Source: Clostridium sp. CAG:768 (lineage in GTDB: Bacteria; Cyanobacteriota; Vampirovibrionia; Gastranaerophilales; Gastranaerophilaceae). From it: DNA of 64,000 nt. The translations under genes were made by a program, and so were the position numbers. Shown here in pieces: positions 17,578-24,492 of this stretch. Under the pieces are notes generated by a model. It worked only from the letters and a program-made list of their open reading frames with translations. It was not told where the DNA came from and made no database searches. The DNA lies in the NCBI GenBank assembly GCA_000437435.1, contig FR899628.1:1-64000 (forward strand). The letters are read 5' to 3'. Position 1 is the stretch's first letter. The number at the start of each line of letters is the position of its first letter.

Positions 17578-18621
17578 TTATTTTTTTGCTGTTCCATTAA
17601 TTAAAGATACATCATCAACTCTTAAAGCAAAATAAGGTTTAATCTTACCTGATTCTTGCAAGAATAGAACAAATGTGTCATCAAAATAGAATTTTCTTGG
17701 TTTTATATCTTCAGGAATAATCGGCATTGACATTTTTGTTGCAATTGAAGCCTCAGATTTTAGTTTTACACCTTCATTATCCATTTTAAAATCAACAGTT
17801 TCTAATGCTTGACCAATAATCATATCAGTACCTTTGATTTTATGGTTGCACAATTCGTCAAATGATTTTTGCGCATATAATGAAATATTTGGAACTTTAA
17901 ATTCATCTTTAGCTAAAAATTCAGAAGGTCCGTCATATTGAACTTTTTTCATGAACATATCTGAATATAATTTATCAAAAGTTTTATCATCATCAGTTCT
18001 ATACAAGTACAAGATATCTTTTCCTTGAGTATAAACAGAAACTGCAAAATCTTTTGATGAATTATAGAACAATACATGTAATGTATCATCTAAGATTTTA
18101 TCGCTGTTTTCATCAATACCAAAATAATCAACTTTTTTGAATGAATGAGCAAATCTTGCAGGTTTTAATTTATCAAAAGCTGTTAAAAATTTAAAATCTT
18201 TTTTCAACATTGCATATACAAGATATTTACCAGGTCCAGGAGTCCAGTCCATAGAATCCAAAATATCACTAGTTTCATTAAATTTTTCTTGGATAGCTTT
18301 CTCAATTTGAGCTTTTAATTCAGGAGATGTTTCTCCATAAGTTTTGTAATAAGAATCTTCTGACAATTGATCAGCTTTAAATCTTTGCTTATTTAATTTA
18401 AAAGCCAATGGAGATCTATAATCTTCAAAATTTATAGGACCTTTAACTATTCCATCCATAAAATCATTCCATACAAGCTGAAATGTACCTACCCATACTC
18501 TATTTTGTTGTATAGACTTTGATGACATCAAAGGTAATACATCTAGAGATTTGTCAGGTTTAGCCATTACAGCCCCGCCAGCAAGCATTAAAACTGCCAA
18601 TAAAGCTAATAACTTTTTCAT
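17578..18621 (-). CDS. Secreted serpin-like protein, probably non-inhibitory
   Basis: 347 residues with a clear Sec signal (MKKLLALLAVLMLAGGAVMA, cleavage after AVMA). The C-terminal third resembles serpins in order. A VDFKMDNEGVKLKSEAS segment sits where the EEG hinge of the reactive loop would be. About 30 residues later FYFDDTFVLFL resembles the serpin C-terminal signature, followed by SGKI. The segment KYLVYAMLKKDFKFLTAFDK resembles the central sheet strand. The hinge lacks the run of small residues of inhibitory serpins. The match is by eye and distant, so the fold is an inference. It overlaps the preceding gene by 4 nt (ATGA) in a BlaI-led operon. Confidence 0.6.
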   Translation of the reverse strand: MKKLLALLAVLMLAGGAVMAKPDKSLDVLPLMSSKSIQQNRVWVGTFQLVWNDFMDGIVKGPINFEDYRSPLAFKLNKQRFKADQLSEDSYYKTYGETSPELKAQIEKAIQEKFNETSDILDSMDWTPGPGKYLVYAMLKKDFKFLTAFDKLKPARFAHSFKKVDYFGIDENSDKILDDTLHVLFYNSSKDFAVSVYTQGKDILYLYRTDDDKTFDKLYSDMFMKKVQYDGPSEFLAKDEFKVPNISLYAQKSFDELCNHKIKGTDMIIGQALETVDFKMDNEGVKLKSEASIATKMSMPIIPEDIKPRKFYFDDTFVLFLQESGKIKPYFALRVDDVSLINGTAKK

Positions 18622-19016
18622 TCTTTCTCCTTCTTATATGTCGCAACTTCCGATTTTATATTCAAAAATCGTAAAAAACTTTTAAAGAAACCTTTTGTAT
18701 TATTTTCATGCGGAATATTAGCACAAGCATAATATTTTTCATAGTTATTTATAATATTTTCCGGCAGATTTTCACCACGTTCAAGAACTTGTGCTATAAA
18801 TTCAAGATAATCATCTTGTTCTTCACGATACAATTCATCTCTTTTGCGTAAGTCCTCATCAGCTTCAAAATGAACTAATGCATGATAAGCCGCGTGAATA
18901 CTTTTATCTTGGGTATCACGCGGAAATCTTAAAATAGCTTCTCTTACACACATACGAGAAATTAATACCTGTCGAATTAGTTCTGAAACTAATACTCTAT
19001 CTTTTAAATAATCCAT
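18618..19016 (-). CDS. Hypothetical 132-residue protein of the BlaI-led operon
   Basis: I do not recognise the family. It is largely helical and charged. A central HAAYHALVHFEADEDLRKRDE segment and a basic C-terminus are visible, and there are no membrane segments. It starts 4 nt after the regulator stop and overlaps the serpin-like gene by 4 nt, so all three are probably translated in series. No Shine-Dalgarno is evident, consistent with coupling. Confidence 0.75.
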   Translation of the reverse strand: MDYLKDRVLVSELIRQVLISRMCVREAILRFPRDTQDKSIHAAYHALVHFEADEDLRKRDELYREEQDDYLEFIAQVLERGENLPENIINNYEKYYACANIPHENNTKGFFKSFLRFLNIKSEVATYKKEKE

Positions 19017-19020
19017 AATA

Positions 19021-19362
19021 TTATACTAAAACATTTTGAGTATTTTTTTCAACAAATTTTATCAATTCAACATAATTACCGTTAAAGAATTGTTCAGCAA
19101 CAGTTTTTACAGCATCCATAGCCATTTCATTTCTATTCATAGTTGCTTTATAATAGAATTTTTTCCCAACTTTATAACGAACTAATACTGATTTTACAGT
19201 CAATCTATCCATTACAGTTTTTATTGTTGTATATGCTCTTTCAATACCATTAAGTGCTAACTCGTCTACAATGTCTTGAATGGAAATATCTCTATCTTCA
19301 TCATTGGCTGTCAAATTCCAAAATGAATTTAAAATATCAATTTCCAATTTTCCGCACACCAT
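19021..19362 (-). CDS. BlaI/MecI/CopY-type winged-helix repressor
   Basis: These repressors bind DNA as dimers and are usually released by proteolysis. The winged helix shows LEIDILNSFWNL, a recognition segment RAYTTIKTVMDRLTVKSVL and the wing YKVGKKFYYKA. I start at the ATG 19362, which has a GAGGA site; an upstream in-frame ATG at 19401 lacks one. The usual sensor-protease partner BlaR1/MecR1 is not adjacent. Instead the operon continues with a hypothetical and a serpin-like secreted protein, so its signal and targets are unknown. Confidence 0.88.
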   Translation of the reverse strand: MVCGKLEIDILNSFWNLTANDEDRDISIQDIVDELALNGIERAYTTIKTVMDRLTVKSVLVRYKVGKKFYYKATMNRNEMAMDAVKTVAEQFFNGNYVELIKFVEKNTQNVLV

Positions 19363-19451
19363 ATATTCCTCTACTTTCTTTCTACTACGTATTACTATCA
19401 TTGTAACATAAAATATTTTTATTTCAACAACTTAATAATAAAAAGTTACAA

Positions 19452-20606
19452 TTACTGAATATCAAGAAGATCCTCTTCTTTTTTAAAGTTTGTTTTTTGT
19501 CTTCTTAATTTTAAATTTTTCTTTTTAGTTTTTTCTGGAACTTTTCTATAAGCATTATCCAAAGATATTTTTGTCAATGCAGTACCTTTTCTTCTGTCAT
19601 AAAAAGTTAGCCAAAAACTTCTGTTTATATTATCAACAGAAAAAGATACCTGACCTGCAAACTTATCCCCAGGTCTTATTTGTTTAAACATTAATTTTGT
19701 ATCCCCAAAAATTGATGGCCTGAATACTGAATTATAATCATTAACTAAAGCCATATCCAAGCCTGAGAAAGTTTTATCAGACATATTTGAAATCATAATT
19801 GTCAAAGTAAGAGTATTTACTTCGCCAAAAGGGTCTTTTTCATGTTTTATGTTACTTATATGAATATCTAAACCCGGATAAAACATTTCATGCTGCATTA
19901 GAGCAGATTCTTTATACACTGGTAATGGCACAGTTGTATTAATCTTAACCCTTATTTCATCTCCAGGAGCAATCAATACATCATGACCTTTTCTTATCAA
20001 AGCCATACCAAGACCAATTGCACCTCCCACTGCAGCACCACCGGCGACTGTGTAACCTTGAGAAGCAATTGCTGCCTCAAGACCAAGCCAATTCAAAGCC
20101 ATAAAACCTCCAACTGCGCCACCAGCTAGAGTATATCCAACATCTTGTACAACAATTTTTGATGCTTCTGCGACAGGATGTAATTTTGTTGACATTTTCC
20201 CTTCTATCGGGATTTCCCTACCATCAGGTGTTATTAAATAATCGAAATCCAATGCAATCCATCCTTGACGACCTAAACGTTTTGGATCACCTGTCTGAGA
20301 AATTCGACCATGAGCAATTGTTCCTTTTGGAATAATTACCCCTTTATCACCTTTTACCTCATCAGTTACTTCTGCAAAAAATTCATCACCTTCGATATTT
20401 ATATTGCTATCAAGCACTTGAGATACAGTCATGTTTATAACATCTTTTCTTTCTAAATGCTCAACCTGACCTGTGAATAATTCTTTTTGCAATTGTTGTT
20501 CATATACGTCAGATTTTTCTGCATGACCTTCCAAAACTTCTGCAAATACAGAAGAACTTGAAAATACAAAAGATATCAATATTAGTAATGAGATAAATCT
20601 TTTCAT
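19452..20606 (-). CDS. Secreted envelope protein with VirB10/TrbI-like beta segment
   Basis: 384 residues with a Sec signal (MKRFISLLILISFVFSSSSVFA). The segment VIIPKGTIAHGRI and the following beta-rich part resemble the C-terminal fold of VirB10/TrbI-type proteins. A Gly/Ala-rich hydrophobic stretch (GYTLAGGAVGGFMALNWLG, about 170-205) follows, then a second beta region and a basic tail. No other type IV secretion genes are nearby, so a transport role is not supported. It has its own promoter with a predicted leaderless start. Confidence 0.65.
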   Translation of the reverse strand: MKRFISLLILISFVFSSSSVFAEVLEGHAEKSDVYEQQLQKELFTGQVEHLERKDVINMTVSQVLDSNINIEGDEFFAEVTDEVKGDKGVIIPKGTIAHGRISQTGDPKRLGRQGWIALDFDYLITPDGREIPIEGKMSTKLHPVAEASKIVVQDVGYTLAGGAVGGFMALNWLGLEAAIASQGYTVAGGAAVGGAIGLGMALIRKGHDVLIAPGDEIRVKINTTVPLPVYKESALMQHEMFYPGLDIHISNIKHEKDPFGEVNTLTLTIMISNMSDKTFSGLDMALVNDYNSVFRPSIFGDTKLMFKQIRPGDKFAGQVSFSVDNINRSFWLTFYDRRKGTALTKISLDNAYRKVPEKTKKKNLKLRRQKTNFKKEEDLLDIQ

Positions 20607-20612
20607 ACCCTA

Positions 20613-20641
20613 ATTATATAACAGTTTATTTATAAATTCAA
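20613..20641 (-). promoter_or_regulatory. Promoter predicting a leaderless mRNA
   Basis: On the minus strand TTGAAT (20641-20636) and TATAAT (20618-20613) are 17 nt apart. The -10 box ends 6 nt before the ATG at 20606. An AGGG is present but too close to the ATG to act as a normal ribosome site. Confidence 0.65.
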
Positions 20642-20729
20642 AAAATTAAAATATTTACGAAACTTTATGTTTTATTTTATAAAAATATGGGCATAATAGT
20701 TTTGTGCATATTATTAGGGAGGAAGCTGA

Positions 20730-21029
20730 ATGCGTTGGTATGACATTGAACCAGATGTTTGTATGGCAATTAGTATGATTGAATGTGCAGAAAAAAAAGC
20801 ACAAGTTCAATATGCTGAATATATTATTAAACTCGTAAAAGAAAAAGATACAGAAATGAGTTACATTAAAAATACAACAATTAATAATATGGAAAGAAAA
20901 TATCAAAGATGGTATGACAAAAATGAAACAATATCCACTGCTTTCTCATACTTAAAAGGAACAACCAAAACTATTCAAAAAGAAGTATCATTATCTGTAC
21001 TAGCATTAATGAAATCGGCAGTAGCATAA
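20730..21029 (+). CDS. RWYD-repeat protein 1
   Basis: This 99-residue protein is made of two similar halves, each opening with RWYD (residues 2-5 and about 61-64) followed by a helical unit. The second-half opening is RWYDKNETISTAFSYLKG. I do not recognise a named family. No membrane segment or signal is present, so it is probably cytoplasmic. A GGGAGGA site fixes the start. The next gene is a clear paralogue with the same two-unit layout. Confidence 0.75.
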   Translation: MRWYDIEPDVCMAISMIECAEKKAQVQYAEYIIKLVKEKDTEMSYIKNTTINNMERKYQRWYDKNETISTAFSYLKGTTKTIQKEVSLSVLALMKSAVA

Positions 21030-21034
21030 AGGGC

Positions 21035-21063
21035 TTGACTTTATAAAAAAAAATTTGTAATAT
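21035..21063 (+). promoter_or_regulatory. Promoter predicting a leaderless mRNA
   Basis: TTGACT at 21035-21040 and TAATAT at 21058-21063 are separated by 17 nt. The -10 box ends 6 nt before the ATG at 21070. It lies in the 40-nt gap between the two RWYD genes, so the second has its own start of transcription. Confidence 0.65.
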
Positions 21064-21069
21064 TAACGT

Positions 21070-21384
21070 ATGAAAAAACGTTGGTATGATATTGATCCTA
21101 CTGTTAGCAGAGCTGTTGCAGAACTAGAAAAAGCTGAAGAATATATTCAGGTTCGTTGTGCTGACTATATTATTGATAGATTGAAAGATATTGACTTCAA
21201 TATTGAAATGTCTCTTGACGATCAATATAATTACATTATGCGCAGATGGTATGATAAAAATATTAAAGTATCACACGCAATGGAATACCTAAAAAATTGT
21301 CCTATTGATATTAGAAAAGAACTTGCTCTTGAAATTATTGATTTTATAAAAGAATACAAAGATTACGAAAAAAATCTTAAATAA
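21070..21384 (+). CDS. RWYD-repeat protein 2
   Basis: 104 residues, paralogous to the gene just upstream. The first unit opens RWYDIDPTVSRAVAELEKAE and the second RWYDKNIKVSHAMEYLKN, each followed by a helix ending in a hydrophobic ADYIIDRL or LEIIDFI stretch. The pattern fits an internal duplication followed by a gene duplication. The function is unknown. The transcript is predicted to be leaderless. Confidence 0.75.
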   Translation: MKKRWYDIDPTVSRAVAELEKAEEYIQVRCADYIIDRLKDIDFNIEMSLDDQYNYIMRRWYDKNIKVSHAMEYLKNCPIDIRKELALEIIDFIKEYKDYEKNLK

Positions 21385-21390
21385 CTTAAT

Positions 21391-22098
21391 TTATTTATTA
21401 TATCTATCGTAAGGTTCACTTGACCAAGTAGTATTCTCTTTTATTATTTTGGCAGGCACTCCACCTATTATTATATTTGATTTATCAAAAGACTTTGTAA
21501 CATAAGATTTTGATGCAACTATAGTATCATCAGCTAAAGATACTCCTTTTGCAATTGTTACATCCTCACAAATCCAACAATGGTTTCCAATATTTATACT
21601 ACTTGGTGGATTTATAGCTTTTGCCGTCTGAGAATCAATAACTGTATGAAAATCAGTTGTCCAAATTTTTACATTAGAAGCAATTAAACAATCATTTCCT
21701 ATATTTACAGAAAGATTCTTATTTTCCTTTATAATTATTCCTGCACCTCTAATGCTTGCATGATTTCCAATATTTAAAGATGCATTATCAGACAAAACAG
21801 AAAAAAACGAATTAAAAATTCTATGCTCAGATGAGCCTATTGTAATATTTACATTATCACCACATTCAATAATAGTATTAGAAAATTTTGGACAAGGTGA
21901 ATATATTTTTATAGTAGCATTAGCTCCTTTAAATTTTACATTTAATCCTTTAATTCTTTTTTTTACCTGTTCACCTTTTTCGTTTACTAATATTATTTTA
22001 TTGTTTTTTAATGAAAAAATATTTCGGAAACGAATTCTAATTCCAAAGAATGTTATTTTATAAGAATGTGGCATACTGCCAGCTTTAATTAAATCCAC
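21391..22098 (-). CDS. Hexapeptide-repeat O-acyltransferase of the surface-polysaccharide locus
   Basis: A 235-residue left-handed beta-helix acyltransferase. Hexapeptide coils run from about residue 60 to 210 (for example IGNHASIRGAG and IGNHCWICEDVTIAKGVSL). The catalytic-His region is TTDFHTV, and a typical IIIGGVPAKIIKENTTW end is present. The N-terminus has an FFGIRIRF step of the sort seen at the start of many polysaccharide enzymes. The start is GTG with AAGGA about 9 nt upstream. Next to an SGNH hydrolase and a GT-D glycosyltransferase, it probably acylates a surface glycan; the acceptor is unknown. Confidence 0.85.
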   Translation of the reverse strand: MDLIKAGSMPHSYKITFFGIRIRFRNIFSLKNNKIILVNEKGEQVKKRIKGLNVKFKGANATIKIYSPCPKFSNTIIECGDNVNITIGSSEHRIFNSFFSVLSDNASLNIGNHASIRGAGIIIKENKNLSVNIGNDCLIASNVKIWTTDFHTVIDSQTAKAINPPSSINIGNHCWICEDVTIAKGVSLADDTIVASKSYVTKSFDKSNIIIGGVPAKIIKENTTWSSEPYDRYNK

Positions 22099-22216
22099 TA
22101 TTATATTCCTTATTTAATTTAAACATATCAAAAAATTTTTTTTAATTATATTAACCATATGTCTATTTCTCGAACGCGATAAGAAAAAGCATAAAAAAAT
22201 CTTTTTCTATAACTAC

Positions 22217-22974
22217 TTAAATTAATTTTTTATTTATTAAAGCATTAATTAACACAAACAATTCTTCTGCAATCCTCTGCATGCCATATTCTCCAGGATG
22301 CATACCTAATCCTTCATTAGAATATTTCTTTTTATAATCAGCACGAGTTTTTTTATCATAAGCAAATAAATTTGAAATATCTACATAAAACGAATTTGTA
22401 TCTAAAGCAGCTTTCTCATTTAATTTATTTTTTCTACGTTGTCCCCAATAAGGAGAAGTAACTATTTTAATATTATCATTACCAAAATAATTTATTAATT
22501 TTACTAATTGTTTAAAATATAATTCATCATTTTCACGCTTATAATTTTCACCTAATTGAAAAATAATAATATCAGGTTTGTATTCTACTAGAGGCTTTAA
22601 AATATTATAATCATAATTACTATAATGTCTTTCAAAATTAGCTAAATTATATACCCTCGCTCTAACCAACCTGTTATTTTGTTTAATAGAAATCTTTCGA
22701 ATCAATACATTGACATAATCATCTTTTATATTCGAAACAATAACACCACTCGAAATAGAATTGCCTAAAACTAATAACTTTAATTCTTCTTTTTGATTTT
22801 TAGGCTCACCAAAACTATATTCAGCTTTATATTCAAAATCTGTATTAAATTCATTTTTTACGACATTTTGAGCTTTGTTAAATTATCATTATTTTTATCA
22901 ATAATGCCTAAAGTTAGAAAAGCTACCAAAATAAGGCCTAAAATAGATATTAATATATACTTAAATAACGCCAT
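22217..22974 (-). pseudogene. Membrane-anchored SGNH hydrolase, frameshifted
   Basis: From the ATG at 22974 (AAGGA site) the frame gives an N-terminal membrane helix (LFKYILISILGLILVAFL) and stops after 38 codons. A second frame, one base off, continues with FNKAQNVVKNEF and then the SGNH body: block I VLGNSISSG, block III FQLGEN and block V MHPGEYG, ending at 22217. The switch must occur in the short interval around 22857-22886. One missing base would restore a protein of about 252 residues. Such proteins de-O-acetylate glycans, which fits the acyltransferase next door. Either a recent mutation or a sequence error is possible. The ORF from TTG 22705 alone lacks block I. Confidence 0.72.
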
Positions 22975-23070
22975 CACAATTCCTTATACTTAAATTCTAT
23001 ACTCACACTATTTTATAAAAAAGAAAGAAAATATATATATTATCCATTAAAATTATTTTCTTGTTCAAGA

Positions 23071-24018
23071 TTATTCTATAGTCGAAATAATTTGTTCATA
23101 ATATTTTTTATCTTTACAAGGCTTTAAACTTGTCATATGTCTTTCTTCATTAAAAACAATTTTACCTTCTACATGCACAAATTTAGAAGCTTTCCTCAAA
23201 AATGCTTCATATGCGGTATCAAAATGACCTATATCTAAAGCTCTATAGCCATTATTTGTCAAATCTTCAGCGAGAACTGTAGCTGTTGGGCCTAGTGCCA
23301 TGATAAATAAACTATCCTTTGGCATTTTTAAGCATTCTTTTAATATCTCGTCATATTTAGAAAAAGCATCTTTTATAGGGCATACAATTCTTTTAACAGA
23401 TAATGCTTCGTCCAATAAATCATTCCCAATTCCTAATCTGGTACCTGCACCTTCAACAATAACAACCGGCTTATTACACCACAATGACTTCATTTTATTA
23501 TAATAGTCTCGCCCTTGTTCCTCTGACACAAAAATCAATTGACGAGTTACATTTGTATCAATATAAGTTTTAGAAAAATCCAAATATTTATAAAGAGTCT
23601 CTCTACAAGTAACCATAACTTTACGCATATAATCGGTTTCACAATAACCAAATGCATCAGTTATTCCTACTAAAATATTATCATTTTGATTTTTTATAAT
23701 ATTTTTCAATCTTTCAGACAACACAGGATCGTATTTCTGAAAACTTATATTTTCCCCCATAATTAATTTAAACTCACCATCCCCACATCTTGCCATTGAT
23801 TTTTCTCCAGAAATCAATGTATAAAGGGCATCATGAGCATTCAAAACTTGAGGTAATCTCACAGATTTTAAAGTTCGCGGATCTGCAAGTTCATATAACA
23901 AATTATCAAGTTTCTCTTTATATATTTCATTTTTATCTTGAATACGAAACTTCATTTTTAACCCAAACAAATTTAACTCATACCTTCCAGTAGACTTAGT
24001 TCTTTTTAAATAAAACAT
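23071..24018 (-). CDS. GT-D fold glycosyltransferase
   Basis: About 315 residues matching the GT-D (formerly DUF1792) glycosyltransferases that extend serine-rich glycoprotein glycans or capsules. SMARCGDGEFKLIMG (around residue 75) is the sugar-nucleotide/metal segment, and ALGPTATVLAEDLTNNGYRA followed by DIGHFD is the family C-terminal block. The N-terminal RYELNLFGLKMKF step resembles the one in the neighbouring acyltransferase. I start at the ATG 24018 (GAGAGG site) and not at the upstream in-frame 24072. Donor and acceptor are unknown. Confidence 0.85.
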   Translation of the reverse strand: MFYLKRTKSTGRYELNLFGLKMKFRIQDKNEIYKEKLDNLLYELADPRTLKSVRLPQVLNAHDALYTLISGEKSMARCGDGEFKLIMGENISFQKYDPVLSERLKNIIKNQNDNILVGITDAFGYCETDYMRKVMVTCRETLYKYLDFSKTYIDTNVTRQLIFVSEEQGRDYYNKMKSLWCNKPVVIVEGAGTRLGIGNDLLDEALSVKRIVCPIKDAFSKYDEILKECLKMPKDSLFIMALGPTATVLAEDLTNNGYRALDIGHFDTAYEAFLRKASKFVHVEGKIVFNEERHMTSLKPCKDKKYYEQIISTIE

Positions 24019-24143
24019 TATTTTCCCTCTCACTTTATAGTAAATTTTGCAATGAAAGCTATTGAACTTCAAGATTAATGAATAAATTGTAATATTTACT
24101 TAATATTTAGCCATGCCTGACAATATTATAGTTAAATAAAGAT

Positions 24144-24488
24144 ATGAGTGACGAAATTAACAAAAAAGTTATAGATATATTTTCAAAGCATAATAAAAAT
24201 ATTTCAACTGAGACCAAAGAAAAAATAAAATATTATGCAGGATTTAGTTATGTTAGAATAGATAAAGATCACAATGGTAATAAATTTAATTCGGAACATT
24301 TAATTAAATATGCCGAAAAGTGTCATTACATTGTAAGAGTAATGAGAGAATACAAAGGAGAAACTGTTTTATATAATTATGATGTTCCCAACAATGCTCT
24401 TTTTAAATTTATGAAATCATTTGAAGAAAATACACTTGATGGTACAATTATTGAAATAGACAAATATTTTCCAGAGGATTTAGCATAA
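24144..24488 (+). CDS. Hypothetical 114-residue protein before the radical SAM gene
   Basis: I do not recognise the family. It is a soluble alpha/beta protein (YAGFSYVRIDKDHNGNKF, then EKCHYIVRVMREYKGETVLYN) without signal or membrane segment. It ends 4 nt before the radical SAM gene, so the two are likely cotranscribed. No Shine-Dalgarno is visible; a TATAGT at 24127-24132 lies close upstream. Confidence 0.7.
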   Translation: MSDEINKKVIDIFSKHNKNISTETKEKIKYYAGFSYVRIDKDHNGNKFNSEHLIKYAEKCHYIVRVMREYKGETVLYNYDVPNNALFKFMKSFEENTLDGTIIEIDKYFPEDLA

Positions 24489-24492
24489 TAAA

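Noticed and set aside
19452..20606. Type IV secretion VirB10 homologue
   Set aside because: Only a short beta segment resembles VirB10/TrbI and no other conjugation or T4SS genes are nearby, so I call it an envelope protein only.
20730..21384. Toxin-antitoxin pair
   Set aside because: The two small adjacent genes are paralogues of each other with separate promoters. Neither looks like a toxin or a DNA-binding antitoxin.
22857..22886. Programmed -1 frameshift in the SGNH hydrolase
   Set aside because: A shift of one base would join the frames, but I see no standard slippery heptamer with a downstream structure. A mutation or sequence error is simpler.
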